This document shows positions 1-11,457 of a stretch of DNA of 64,000 nt, piece after piece. Each line of letters starts with the position of its first letter. Within the stretch, counting starts at the first letter, position 1. Under the pieces are notes generated by a model. The model saw nothing but the letters and a program-made list of their open reading frames with translations, searched no databases and was not told where the DNA came from. Source of the DNA: Apiospora phragmitis (Eukaryota; Ascomycota; Sordariomycetes; Amphisphaeriales; Apiosporaceae); contig JAQQWL010000011.1 in the NCBI GenBank assembly GCA_038363925.1, forward strand, positions 5,456,001 to 5,520,000, read 5' to 3'. The position numbers and the translations under genes were made by a program.

Positions 1-685
1 TGCCGATGCATCTGCGGCTGACCCAACATGACTCGAGCGGATTGGAGGTGTGTATCGACTACGACGATGCGTATGTTCTCGACTCTCCTTACTAAGTATT
101 GCTTGGCAACAACAGACAGAATTTCTAGACTTGAACCTACCAGAGCTAGGCAGTGGGAAACGCTCTTAGGATCACTATCGCCATCTTGCCTTTACTGCCT
201 CATCTAATGTTGAAGTTGTGCAAGTTTGGCAACTCCCCTCTTGGACGCACAATAGTGGCATTATATGCAGAAAGGGCCACAAGAAATACCTGAACAGAGT
301 TGGTTGGTTGTTCTTCGTTGTATGCAGTGAAGTTGTTTATCGAGCCAACAACCTATACAGAGAGACGGACAGACGTGTCAGGGGTCTCCCGCTTCCCCCA
401 CTTCGGCAACTACCTACCCCATGGGGATCTCTTGCTTGCACTATCACGACGATCCTAGCTCATTGCCGGGTGGGGGAGGCCTATCTTGTAAGTCACCTAC
501 ATCCCATGAAGAGGAGGCGTGAATTGTGTGTATCAAAGGGGAATGGATGTTCTTCCAATTCGAATGGCGCTCGTAGGGGGAGCTTTCATATATCTTTCGC
601 ACTTGTTTGCTACCTATAAATATTTCTGGGGTCCTGCATATCTCCTTGGCCATTTCTTGTTTCATTAGCAAGTACCTAGTCAAAC
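1..685. other. Intergenic, 5' flank of the MFS gene
   Basis: I see no conserved coding sequence here; the open frames present look like chance. A TATA-like element (TATAAATA, 615-622) lies about 65 nt before the MFS start codon and could serve as its core promoter. Confidence 0.5.
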
Positions 686-2448
686 ATGGCGATGGGAACC
701 GACGATAAGACGGCAGCGTCAAGCCAACACAAGGAAGTCACCAGGACTGCCGAATCGTCCAGCCAACAACATGTTGAAGGCAACGCGTTACTGGTCGACA
801 AGCAGGGTCGGATCCGTCGACTGCCTATACCTTCGAACAGCCCAAATGACCCCCTGAATTGGAAGGCGTGGGAAAAGTCTGCCGTGATCTTTTGCTGTTG
901 CTGGTTTTGTGAGTTTTGTTTCCTCCTAATTTGGATCTGGGTCGTTAATTAAGTAACAAGTGGACAATATGCTGACTGATCTGTCAACTTCAAGCCATCA
1001 TGGGACTTGCTCTAGCGAGTGGCCTCGGTGCGATTCTTGGGGTGTTCTTCCAGTTCTATGGGCCACAAGGTTATGATGCCGGCCAGATAACGTTCTTGTT
1101 GACGATGCCGTCCTTGTGCATCGGGCTAGGTAAAGAAGCTCTCATCTATTCTGCTGAGTGCTGCTAACGGCTCACAAGGCAACTACATCATCCTGCCACT
1201 GTCACTAGCCTTTGGGCGCCGCCCCGTGCTCGTCCTCTCCACCAGTGTCCTGCTAGGCGCCACCATCGGGTCCGCCGCGCAGGATAGCTACAACGGGCAC
1301 CTGGCGTCGCGGATCATCCAGGGGCTGGCCACGGGCGCCTCCGAGTCGCTGCTGCCCCTGATGCTGACCGAGGTGACGTTCCTGCACCAGCGCGGGCAGG
1401 TCTTCGGCCTCTACTGGATGACCCAGAGCGTCCTGAGCGCCGCCTTCAACCTCGCCAGCAGCTACGAGGCCGCCGCCCTGGGCTGGCGCTGGTACTACTG
1501 GGTCTTCGTCATCACCATCGCCGTGGGCCTGGTCTTTGTCGTCTTCGGCGGCTTCGAGACCAAGTTCACGCGCCCCGCGACCAGCCTCGACGGCTGCGTC
1601 GTCTACACGGACGAGTTCGGCGTCACGCGCGTCGTGCCCGACAGCGAGGCCCAAGAGTACCTGGAAGCCGTCGACCTCCAGCAGCAGCAGCCGCCGCCGG
1701 ACGCCGCCGCCACGGAGATGCGAAAGCCGTACCTCCAGAAGCTCAAGCTCTGGTCCGCACCGCACCCGCACCCCTGGCGCGCCATCCTCGCGTCGTGGGC
1801 GCGTATGCTGCAGTGCTTCACATCGCCGGCGCTGCTCTACGCGGTCCTGATCAGCTCCATCACGCTGGCGGGGACCATCAACATGTCGCTGACGTACGAC
1901 GCCGTGCTGCAGGGCTACGGCTGGCTGCCCCAGGACGTCGGGCTGGTCAACGTCGGTGTCATCGTCGGCTCCGCCCTGGGCGCCGCCTACTGCGCCTTCC
2001 CGGGCGAGTGGCTGACGGTCTGGATGGCGCGCCACAACCACGGCGTCCACCAGCCGGAGCACCGGCTCCTGGTGCTCGTCTTCCCCGCCGTCCTTGGCTT
2101 CGCCATGCTTCTCCTGTACGGCTACACCGCGGTGGGCGGCGCCTCCTATTGGGCGCCGCTACTCGCGTACGCGTTCTTCCAGATCACCTTCGTCAGCGTC
2201 CTAATTGTGTCGTCCAACTTTGCGGCCGAGGCGGCCCGAAGCACCCGGGGCCGGCTTTAGTCGTGGTCGTCGGCACAAAGAACATTGTCTCTTTTGGGGC
2301 CACGTTCGGCTTCACGCCCATGCTTGCTCGTGGGGGGTATGTTTGGTCTTATGGTGTGCTGGCAGGGATGTTTGGGGGCATTTTCGTCCTCGGGATTCCC
2401 GTGTACCTGCTGAACCCCAAAGTGGAGGAAATATGTTTCGGGAGTTGA
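686..2448 (+). CDS. MFS transporter, frame broken near the 3' end
   Basis: This is a major facilitator superfamily transporter of the fungal DHA1 (Hol1/polyamine-drug antiporter-like) type, expected in the plasma membrane. Exons are 686-908, 995-1129 and 1179-2448; both introns are GT-AG and the phases join. The N-terminal tail carries the typical NDPLNW motif just before the first membrane helix, and many hydrophobic segments follow, with a long hydrophilic loop between the two halves. The frame is open to a stop at 2258-2260, but the conserved last part (containing GTKNIVSFGATFG and a final helix) is in another frame from about 2236 to 2448. One base missing from CCC at 2235-2237 explains this. 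The substrate cannot be told from sequence. It is either a recent pseudogene or, more likely, a sequencing indel. Confidence 0.85.
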
Positions 2449-2643
2449 ACAGAAGCACGGCATCACTTCGACCGATTGATCTCCCCCGTAACTTTGTTAG
2501 TGTTGATATAGAGAAGATGGGCGGGCATCTTTTTATAGATTTCTCTCCACCATTATATGCTAATACCGTATGATATAACTGGCAAGGTCGGTTGTCTCAT
2601 CACTCTACAGCCCTGGCGAACCTATCATATCATATTATGCACC

Positions 2644-4408
2644 TCAATTTTCTGATGATGCACACTTCCAACCAGTAGCTAGTTTAGGATCTCCATGATC
2701 TTGTTTGCTTACACTCGGGTAAGGGCAATGTGCTAGATGACTGTTAATAAGCGAAATGGAACTTGAAATACTAGGAGGGTATGACTTGCTTCTTTGCGAC
2801 ACATCTTGGCCCCCTACAACATCATCGAGGTACTTGGTTCCAATCAATGTCTCTGGTGTTCTACTGTTCTCGACCCAGTCGATAAGGGCCAAGAGTGCAT
2901 TGTGGCTAGGATCGAGCAAAACCTGGTCATAGGGATATCTTTGGGCATTTCCTATGCTCCATGCACCAGGGCCCCCACCACAGTGGTGCATGCCCGGGAT
3001 GAAGAACAAGCGATAGAAAGCTTGAGTTTCCTCCAATGTCAGATTTGTATTGCTTTGAACATCGCTGTAGAACCACTCGGACAGCGCCGAGGTAACAGTC
3101 TGAGGATGATGTTAGCGACTAAGTCAGGGGCCTAGCCAACAATGTAGAAAGACCAATATGGGAAAAGGGGCTTACCTCGTCATTCCGGCCGTGGTATGAG
3201 ATGATCTTACCACCGCGTCTATGGAACTCGGATAGGTCGGTATCCCAAGCGTTGACCTGCCCAGGATTTGCCGCGAGCGCAAAGTCCATGTCCGCGGTAC
3301 TGAAGTTCTCGGGCGTCCAGGCACTATCGTTGTAAACAGCACCCCGCCAGAAGTCCTGCAGGGTGGTGTAGCTCAGTTTTGCGATCCCGTTCTGCTGATT
3401 CGCTGAGAAGACGTTGGTGTTGGCGCCAAGATCGAAGGCCGGATACACAACATGTCCGCTCGAGTCGGCGACAGGTTCGTAGGCCTTCCGAACCGAGATC
3501 ACCTGCTGTGGCGTCAAACACAGTGTCGCATTCAGCAGTCCGGTCCCGCAGGCGAGTGTCTGCGGGTCAAAGCGATGCCGTGTCGGCTCGTCGATGATCC
3601 CATCGGTTACACCATCCAAGGGATCTAGCTGCCTGATCTGCTCTGCTACGATAGCCGGCCATTGCTCGGGTCGCACATAGGCCGGCGAGTCGAGGTTAGG
3701 CCACCCTATTCGATGCGCGAGTATGCCTTTCGAAGCCACAATGCGTAACCAGTTCACCCCTGGACTTCCAAGCAGGAGACCGTCGAAGTCATCTGGATAT
3801 AGGTGGGCATTCTGAAAACCCTGTCGTCCCCCGGTGCTGCAGCCGGCGTAGTACTTCTTCGTCGACGAGGCGCCATAGTACTGCTCTACCACCTGCGTGC
3901 CCACCGAAGCCTCGACGTGGAGCGACCGATAGCCGAAGTCGTTCAGAACCTCTGGCCTGTTCAAGAAGAATTCGAACCCCGTCGACCCGTTGTGTCCGGC
4001 ATTCATCCCGAACGAAGCGAAGCCGAGCGCGGCTCCATTTTGCATGGTCGGGTAGTCGATGCAGCCACCGATCCCTCCGGTCCCTGTAGCCAGAAGTCTA
4101 CTATTCCAAACGTCCGAGTCTGGAAGCCAGGCTTCGAGCTGTACCTCGCTTGACGAGCTGGTGGCCACCAAAAGCACCACCCGACAAATATCGGCCGTGA
4201 TAACGGCACTGGGGTCGGGCCCACCGCATGAAGCGACTGTGCCCAGAAGAGGCAAGACAGTTCCGTTAGTCTCATAGCTGTAGGTGATGACTTGGGTGTC
4301 GGGTATAGAGAGCTGGGAGCCAAGCGAGGCGCACTTGTCAGCAGTACATCTTGCCAACCGTGCAAAGGCTCCGAGAAGCAGCAGCTTAGTTGAAGCGGAT
4401 ATTTTCAT
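2644..4408 (-). CDS. Tannase / feruloyl esterase family hydrolase, secreted
   Basis: This gene encodes a serine esterase of the tannase/feruloyl esterase B family, which releases phenolic acids from plant cell wall or tannin esters outside the cell. Exons are 4408-3176 and 3099-2644, with a 76 nt GT-AG intron in phase 0, giving 562 aa, a normal length for the family. Residues 1-21 form a signal peptide. The CS-D-HC motif of the family is intact: nucleophile Ser191 in CSTGGRQG, Asp410 in GRNDE, and His450-Cys451 in GMHHC. The Cys next to Ser and the Cys next to His form a disulfide in known members. The C-terminus ends with the family's cysteine-containing CPYP segment. No frame break is visible. 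Whether the natural substrate is a feruloyl ester or a gallate ester cannot be decided here. Confidence 0.93.
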
Positions 4409-5706
4409 ATTGAAGTGTCAATGGCCGTCATAGTCTCCTTCCAAACAAATTCCGAGGTAAATTGTGCCAGGTCGACGGAGCTGCTCATTGACAAGGGTGA
4501 AGTAATTATCAACTTCAATAGCGTATGTTAATCAAGGCTTATATAGATCCCACCGCTCCCGCATGCAGGCGGTGGCCTGCCCGCACATGGCTGCCGATGG
4601 TCAAAGTTGAGGCAGGCATCTCCAGGTTTCCCCGCGCCCGAGGCCTACGTCGACTCCGCTGCGTATCCGCATTCCCCGCATACGACAGACCATGTAACTT
4701 GCGATCCTTTCTGTTCTCGTCTGGTGATCATAATCTCGGCCTGCAATAGACTATCGGATCTCTAGAAGGAACGAGTCTTGACTTCAAGCAAAGCTTCAGG
4801 ACTATCGAGGCATCTTATAAGAGATACATCCGCTGTGTCAGAATCAGGCAATCTGAGAGAATCCTGGAGTCAGCAGAAGTCGGTTGCCCAAGTCACAAAA
4901 ACCTTTCCTGTTGCATCTATGTCTCCATACACACTGGCACAATCAGCTCATATCCAAACACTTGACAATCCGCCCGTCAGCTCTATCCGGGATTATAAGC
5001 CTAGCATGTGACTTTCTTGGCAGAGACGCATAATAGCCTGGAGCAATTACCTTTGCCAAAGAAGATTTCTCATGTCCATGGGGCGTGGTGAATTTGACCT
5101 AATTGGGGACTTATAGACAAATAAGCAGGTAGTCTCCGATGGCAATGGATCGCGAACGAGCACCTAGAAAGATGTGGACATATGTCAGGAATATTATGGT
5201 CACAGTCTTTTTCCTTTCATTTTTTGACGCAGTTGTTAAGATGGAAGCGGTCAAGCTGTCATGGAACTCCCAGCCAGCCAGCCGTCCGCACCAAGAAACA
5301 GAAGAGGAGCCGGATGAAAAGGGACATTTACTGTTACAGTTAATGGAGGGTCTGCTGTCGAAGATGTAAGAGGAGGAAGAACAACTTCAAGTTCGACTCG
5401 GAGTCGGGTGGCTGCCCGTTTCGTATACTCACGATGTCAGCCAACCATCCGAGGACTAGAACCCTCCATAGGATCCAGATCCCAACACTTCTTGTCCGTG
5501 TAGACTGAACCCGAATTTTAGGATCGTCTGGTTTTCCACAGTAAGCTCCTGCCTCAATTGTATCTCACCGACTGGTGCGTGTGGTGGACAGATGTATAAA
5601 AGGGGGACTTTCTTCAGTATGTTTTGACACCCAAGCAGCAACAACCACAGTATTGCCCACCAACCTTCATCTCACCACTCTTTTTGACCATACTGTTACC
5701 GCTAGA
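4409..5706. other. Divergent intergenic region, tannase / small secreted protein
   Basis: This 1.3 kb stretch separates two divergently transcribed secreted-protein genes and therefore holds both promoters. I see no conserved coding sequence. The only clear element is the TATA box listed separately at 5595. Confidence 0.5.
5595..5602 (+). promoter_or_regulatory. TATA box of the small secreted protein gene
   Basis: A consensus TATAAAAG lies 112 nt before the start codon at 5707. Strong TATA boxes are common in highly inducible fungal genes, which fits a secreted, condition-specific product. Position and match are direct; function is inferred. Confidence 0.6.
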
Positions 5707-6087
5707 ATGCAGCCTTCACTCATCACCGCTCTACTCTCCAGCTTGCCTCTGATCGCAGCTCAGACGACTACGCCCCAGCCGGACCCGCCCGTACCGGGAA
5801 GACCATTCGCAGCACAAGTATGGAACAACACGGCCGATTGTGCCACTGACGGGCCGTGGAGGCTCATCTACAGCAGTCTCAACTGCCTCAACTATCCCTC
5901 CCCCGGCACCGGCTCGATCACCGTCCTTGTCGGCGTGAGAGGGGAAGACACCCTGTCCGCTTGGACGGGGCCGGACTGCACCGGCGAACGCATCATTTTC
6001 GACCCAACCCACGATGTTTGCCAGAGCCTGGAAGGCCGGGCTGTGAAAAGCTGGAATCATTACTTGATCCCCGCCGATGGCAGATAG
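5707..6087 (+). CDS. Small secreted cysteine-containing protein
   Basis: The gene is a single exon encoding 126 aa. It opens with a signal peptide (about residues 1-18, ending after LPLIAAQ), followed by a Pro/Thr-rich linker and a compact domain with four cysteines, enough for two disulfides. The domain carries a DCATDGPW segment and a PDCTGERIIF segment. I chose the start at 5707 because it gives a clean signal peptide; the upstream in-frame codons include the TATA region and are not coding. The small size, secretion and Cys content are features of effector-like or surface proteins of plant- or insect-associated fungi. I do not recognise a named family, so the function is unknown. Confidence 0.75.
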   Translation: MQPSLITALLSSLPLIAAQTTTPQPDPPVPGRPFAAQVWNNTADCATDGPWRLIYSSLNCLNYPSPGTGSITVLVGVRGEDTLSAWTGPDCTGERIIFDPTHDVCQSLEGRAVKSWNHYLIPADGR

Positions 6088-6803
6088 ACGGACTGGGTTC
6101 CGATTGAGCAAGAAGAGTATGAAGGCTCAGGGGATATGTTACTGGGTTTCCACATGTAGACACGGGACTACATACCCTAGACGTAGGGGAGTATTAGTAA
6201 ATCATGCTTGTATACGTATGAATACAGATGTTGGCTAGGCTTCAGTACTTTTGTTCCAAGGACCACGATGCAATTCCTCTGATGTACTTCTGACCTGGTA
6301 CAACATCATTGCCATCGGTCAGACATCAGCCTGTCAAGTAATCAATCGCTCTTATCCGAAAGTACTGAAAGTACGGATTACTTGCGATAGTGACAACTTT
6401 TGGGTATGTTATGATGCCCGCTTACGAAGCCTGGGCGCAATGCTACGGTGAAGCTCCGTCTGCATGACGATCCCCCGAGCCCCGAACTCGAAAACCAACG
6501 AAAGTCTCCGAGTGCTGCCTCTTTCGTCCAACCCATGCAATTACTAAGCCGCTGCTCAGCCCGGTGTTTTCACTGTTTCACCATAACCAATGACATTTCA
6601 GGTAAGAGTCTGCGGACTTCGGCTGGGCGACTGCCCCGAATTGGCAACAAGTCGATGTCTACATACCATGGACGCACCCCCTTACATTAACATTCGGCAT
6701 ATAAAAAACCAACCGGTTTCTCGCTGTCTGGGCTGAAGCCCGCTGACTTACTACGCCAATCATAATCGATCCTTAGAGAAGGGTAAACTTACACATCACC
6801 ACC
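6088..6803. other. Intergenic, 5' flank of the SDR gene
   Basis: I see no supported coding sequence in this 716-base stretch. An AT-rich TATAAAA-like segment around 6701-6707 lies about 100 nt before the dehydrogenase start and may be its TATA box. Confidence 0.45.
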
Positions 6804-7909
6804 ATGTCGAAGCATCTGGAATCCGAGGCCGCTTTCGAGGCCAGCGTCAAGGGGTACCTGTATCGCCAGTTTATGCTGCACCGCAAACCCCTGCCAGCGG
6901 GCACGCGCCTAGACGGCCAAGTCGGAGTCATCACGGGGCTTAGCACGGGCATCGGGCTAGACGCCGCGCGCCAGCTGCTGGACCTCGGCGTGTCGCACCT
7001 CGTCCTCTCGGGCCGGACGCTCGAGAAGGGGGCAAGGGCGGCCGAGCCGCTGCGCCGGGCGCAGCCCGCCGCCAAGGTCGAGGTCTGGCCCGTCGAGATG
7101 GAGTCGTACAAGACCCTCGCGGCGTTCGCGGAGCGCTGCCGGACGCTGCCGCGCCTCGACTTCGTGATCCTGAACGCGGGCCTCAACACCCCCGCGCGCC
7201 GCGTCAGCGCCGAGACCGGGCACGAGCAGCTGTTCCAGGTGAACTGCGTGTCGACGGCGCTGCTGTCGATCCTGCTGCTGCCCGTCCTGGAGGAGAAGAA
7301 GAAACAGAATTGTAGGGGGCCGGAGGCCTCGCAGAAACCCCCGGTGCTCAGCATCGTCAGCTCGGATGGCGCGCTCTACGCCTCGATCAAGGGGCTCGGA
7401 TCCGTCTTCGCCGAGTTTGACGACCCCGACCAGTTCAAGTTTCCCAGGCAGTACCTCAACTCCAAGCTCGCCCTGGTCCTCTTCGTGGCGAAGCTGGCCG
7501 AGCAGGTCGACCCGAACAAGGTGATCGTGCACACGGTACATCCTGGGCTCGTCGGGGGAACAGACATTGGAAGGACCATCGCGCCCGGTTGGATCAAGAG
7601 TTTCCTCGTCGCACTCGTGATGTTCCCGATGGCGAGGTCGACGCCGGTAGGCGCAAGCACTTACGTGGACGCGGTCGTGACCAAGGGTGTTGAGAGCCAT
7701 GGGAGTTACATCAGTGACTGGTCGATCCGGCCGTAAGCCTCTTTTTTTCGTGAATGCGATTCTTGAACAAAGTGCTAATTCAGCACAGCTATCCACCCGT
7801 GATGTACACTTCGGAGGGAGAAAGACTTCGGGAGAAGCTATGGGCGGAGATGATGGAGGAGTTTGCATTTGCTGATGCGAGGAGGATTATCGCGTCCATG
7901 TCCTCATAG
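6804..7909 (+). CDS. Short-chain dehydrogenase/reductase
   Basis: This is an NAD(P)-dependent oxidoreductase with a Rossmann fold. Exons are 6804-7732 and 7789-7909, split by a 56 nt GT-AG intron; the joined product is 349 aa. The cofactor motif TGLSTGIG is at residues 44-51, the structural NAG motif at 124-126, the catalytic Ser in SIVSSDG near 186-187, and the YxxxK pair at Tyr217 and Lys221. The second exon supplies a charged helical C-terminus. The length and the HPG motif (VHTVHPGLVGGTD) are typical of fungal retinol-dehydrogenase-like or secondary-metabolism SDRs. The substrate is unknown. No frame break is seen, and the gene is intact. Confidence 0.92.
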
Positions 7910-9234
7910 GCCGTTCAGTCTCCTATTTTTCCCCCGAGGGCGCTGGGGGCCTTAACGTGGTCATGGTTGGAAACACGCGTGGAAGAAAGGCTTCGTAGTT
8001 GAGAACCCAATGCTTTTCGACAGAATGAGGAGCTCTGGATGAAAGCGCTGTAAACGTAATAAATCTTATGTGTTATGATTTACGACTCGATGCTGGCCGT
8101 ATGTACTATGAATTGAAACCACTAAGAAACGAGTTCTGCATGTTGCACAAGAAGATGTTTCACGAGAAGTATTATCTGATTTAATCTCTCAGGATGCCAG
8201 AGGTTGATGCTTGAGTCGAGTGTTGGCCGGTCTCGGTGACAGGATGGTGTGTGGAGACAATGAAAAGGGGTATCGTGACACTCACCACATGCTCAACACC
8301 ATGGTTTCCAGGATCGCGATGTTATCTGTTAGAAGCAGCACGTAATTCCCTAAAACCTCATGTTTTTACTGCTCTAAGGAGGTACTTGCAGGTCGAGTCA
8401 ATTGCCAGGTCGGGTGCAGTGAGGTAGGTGCCTCGGTGCCTTGGTAACCAACCGGCCTCCCCAGCCGCCTCTAGGCATCCAACGGATAAGCCTCTTGTGA
8501 CAACAATCACTATTAGGTACCTACCCAAGGTAGGTTAATAGGTACTAATAGCAGCATATTCACCCATCCCCGGGGCAGGCGGTTGGATGGTGTGGTGGTT
8601 AAGAACGAGAGCTTGTATGTTCGATTATCGCGGCAATGAAAATTGTCAGGCAGAAGAACTACTCACAACGCCCCATGCCAGGACACCGAGTTCGAATCCA
8701 TCCTGTACCAACCCTGAGGAATAGCCTGCCCCTCAGAACCCCCCCAGCAAACCCTCTGGTGTCATTACACCGTGTCCTGGGACAAGGCAAAGATGTAGCT
8801 GTGGAAACGCGGCCGCGCAGTAGCAGGACGGGTAAAAGTCTCTGGCTGGGCGATAACCACGATGTTTTTTTTTCTTCCTCTATTCTTTTTTTCTCCCTCT
8901 GCTTTTGTCTGCCGATGACCCATGACCTTTTCTTTAGTCAGCTTGACCAGCCACCAGTGGTTGCTTGAGTATCAGGATGTTACTTTGGTTACAACATGCT
9001 GAGAAGAAACAACACGATACGCACGGATATTGGAGGAGTGGGAAAGGAATCCACGATTATCACTAAACAAAATATATCACTCATCCATCACTCAAGTAAA
9101 CCTAGATTGGTCGAATATGTGTTTCACTTTTGAAGCAGCCCGAGTGGAGGATACGGTTCATAATTTTGTATTATTCTATCGACCTTTTAGACATGCCTGC
9201 CTTGGCCGTCGGCTTAACTCCTTTGCGTAGGTAT
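7910..9234. other. Convergent intergenic region, SDR / GH2
   Basis: These 1.3 kb lie between the 3' ends of the dehydrogenase and the GH2 gene. There is no supported coding sequence. The stretch contains short TAGGTACCTA-like AT-rich motifs (around 8513-8545), pyrimidine-rich tracts near 8867-8900, and a weak tRNA-like segment at 8581-8714 discussed under findings. Confidence 0.45.
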
Positions 9235-11457
9235 CTATTTAGTCACACCATCGAGATACAGCTTGGCCGCCCTGTCCATGATCTTCTTGACCTCCGCAGG
9301 GTTGATCTTCTCCTTACGGTCATACGAGTACAGCCCGTTGACCTCCTGTTCGATATCGGTGCTGTTTGGCAAAAAAAAAAGTCACGTCATTAGCTCGTTT
9401 CGTTCTCACCATGCATGCATAGAAGGAAAAGGAGTGGGCTTACATCTGTGTCCACACGACCCCGGAAATGTGACCGGGCTTGATGACCGCCATGACGATG
9501 GCCTCGATGCGCTTCAGCAGATCCTGCGGGTCGCTCGCCGTCGTGTAGCCCCAGTCGCGGTCCGTGGCCTTGTCCTCGTCCGACTTGGGCTTGATGTTGA
9601 CGCCGCCGAACTCGGAGCAGATGACGGGAGCGCCCTGCTTGTGCTGCGAGCCCGCGTCCGCGCCGGCGGGGCCGACGAACATGCCGCGGCCCGCCAGCTT
9701 GGAGCCCATCGTGCTCTCGAGCGTGGCGTACGACTTCTCCAGCGCCGGCGCGTCGTTGTAGTCGTGGAACGTCGACAGGTCGCTGCACACGTGCTCCCAG
9801 CCGCAGTTGTCGTTGATGGGCCGAGTTGGGTCGAGCGACCTTTGATCCAGCATGTTAGTCATGTGCCTTATCCGCTGTGTATATATTCTTTGTTAACTAC
9901 TACTTACTTGGTCATGTAGTACAGCGAGCGGATGTGGTTCCGCTGCTCCACGTTGTCTTTCAACGAAGGGTACGCCCAGCTCTCGTTGACGGGCGTCCAG
10001 ACGATGATGCTGGGGTGGTTAATGTCGCGCCGGACGGCCTCGGTCCACTCCTGATCGAATCGCTTCATGTACTCCTCGCTGAACTCGTAGGCGTTGGCGA
10101 TCTCGCCCCAGACCAGGAAGCCGAGCTTGTCGGCCCAGTACAGGAAACGGGGGTCCTCGACCTTCTGGTGCTTACGGCAGCCGTTGAACCCCATCTTCTT
10201 GGTCAGCTCGATGTCGAGCTTGAGGCTCTCGGACGAGGGCGGCGTGATGCCCGTCTCGGGCCAGTACCCCTGGTCCAGAGTGAGGGTCTGGAAGATGGGC
10301 TTCCCGTTGAGGCGGAAGGTGCCATCGCCCGTTGTCCAGTTGATTGAACGCATGCCAGTGTACGTGTCCACTGCATCCAGGAGCGCGCCGGTGGAATCGT
10401 AGAGACGAATCTGGAGATCGTAAAGGGTCGGGTGATCTACCGACCACAACGCCACACCGTCTTTCCAGCAGTCCGCGTTATCGGTCGGCGCAGCACCAGT
10501 GAGCTCGGCAGACAGCTGCTTGAGCTGCTCGGCGGGCACCTTCATGTTCACGTCGAGCTTGACGTAGTCCTTGTCCTTGAGCAAGGCCTGGCGGGTCTTG
10601 CCCACCGACACGCCGCCGATGCTGCTCTCGATCTCCACGTCGTACTTGGCACCGGCCCGGCGCCCGACCACGTTGACCTTGGCCTTCAGCACGCCCTGCT
10701 CGATGTCATGGCTCTGCAGCACGGTGCCCTCGGAGCTGCTCGCGACGCGCGCCGCCGGCACGACCTCCATCCACACGCTCTGCCAGATGCCGCTGCTGGG
10801 CGTGTAGAAGATGCTCTCGGGGGTCGGGGCCCAGTACTGCTTGCCGCGGGGCTGCTCCAGGTCGCTGGGGGAGTCGCGGACGCGCATGACCAGCCGGGCC
10901 TCCTTGCCCTCGTTGGCCGCGGCCGTCAGCGCGTCCGTGACGTCGACGTCGAAGGGCACGTGGCCGCCGCGGTGGCCCCCGACGTAGCGGCCGGCGACCC
11001 AGATGCTGGTCTCGTAGTCGACGGCGCCGAAGCGCACGAGGACGCGCAGGCCCTTCTCGACCTCGCTCCAGGCGCGGGGCTCCGTGAGCACCGTCTCGTA
11101 CCAGAGCACCTCGTGGGCCTCGTTGTCGCCCCAGCCCGAGGCCGGCGTCTGGAAGACGTAGGGCAACTTGATGGGCTTCTTCTTGTTGTGCGTGGCGTTG
11201 GGCCGGGCGAAGCCCACCTCCTTGAGCTCGGGGAAGGCGGCCAGCTTCTGCAGCTCGGCCTCGGACTGTCCTGCGGAAGAGGCGTCGGCCACCTCCACCT
11301 GGTCCGGCACGCCCTGTAGGTGCCAGCCTGCGCTCAAACCCAGATCTTGGTCATCGTATAGCATTTGCCATTCCTGGTCGTCCAACAGCTTCCAGTTGAG
11401 GTTAGGACGGACAAAGTCCGGGCGCGGGTAGTTAGTGGGGGGAGATGAGGAGGCCAT
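9235..11457 (-). CDS. Glycoside hydrolase family 2 (beta-galactosidase/beta-glucuronidase type)
   Basis: This is a retaining exo-glycosidase of family GH2. Exons are 11457-9908, 9839-9444 and 9361-9235; both introns are GT-AG and the phases join, giving 690 aa. The N-terminal half is the sugar-binding jelly-roll (about residues 60-230), followed by an immunoglobulin-like sandwich and a TIM barrel. The general acid/base is Glu492 in PVNESWAY, the nucleophile Glu593 in ICSEFGG, and the barrel ends with WTQITD. There is no signal peptide, so the enzyme should act inside the cell on imported sugars or glycosides. No frame break is visible. The exact specificity (galactoside, glucuronide or mannoside) cannot be fixed from motifs alone. 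Confidence 0.93.

Noticed and set aside
1253..2062. Long minus-strand frame opposite the MFS gene
   Set aside because: It is the shadow of a GC-rich coding exon; its product is Arg/Gly/Val-rich and unlike proteins. The same holds for frames opposite GH2, SDR, PLC and THOC7.
7975..7980. ACGCGT near 7975 as a regulatory site
   Set aside because: It lies downstream of the SDR gene, not in a promoter; chance matches of this hexamer are expected.
8581..8714. A functional tRNA gene
   Set aside because: The B box is good, but the T stem has four mismatches out of five and the D stem does not pair. I keep it only as a low-interest tRNA-like relic.
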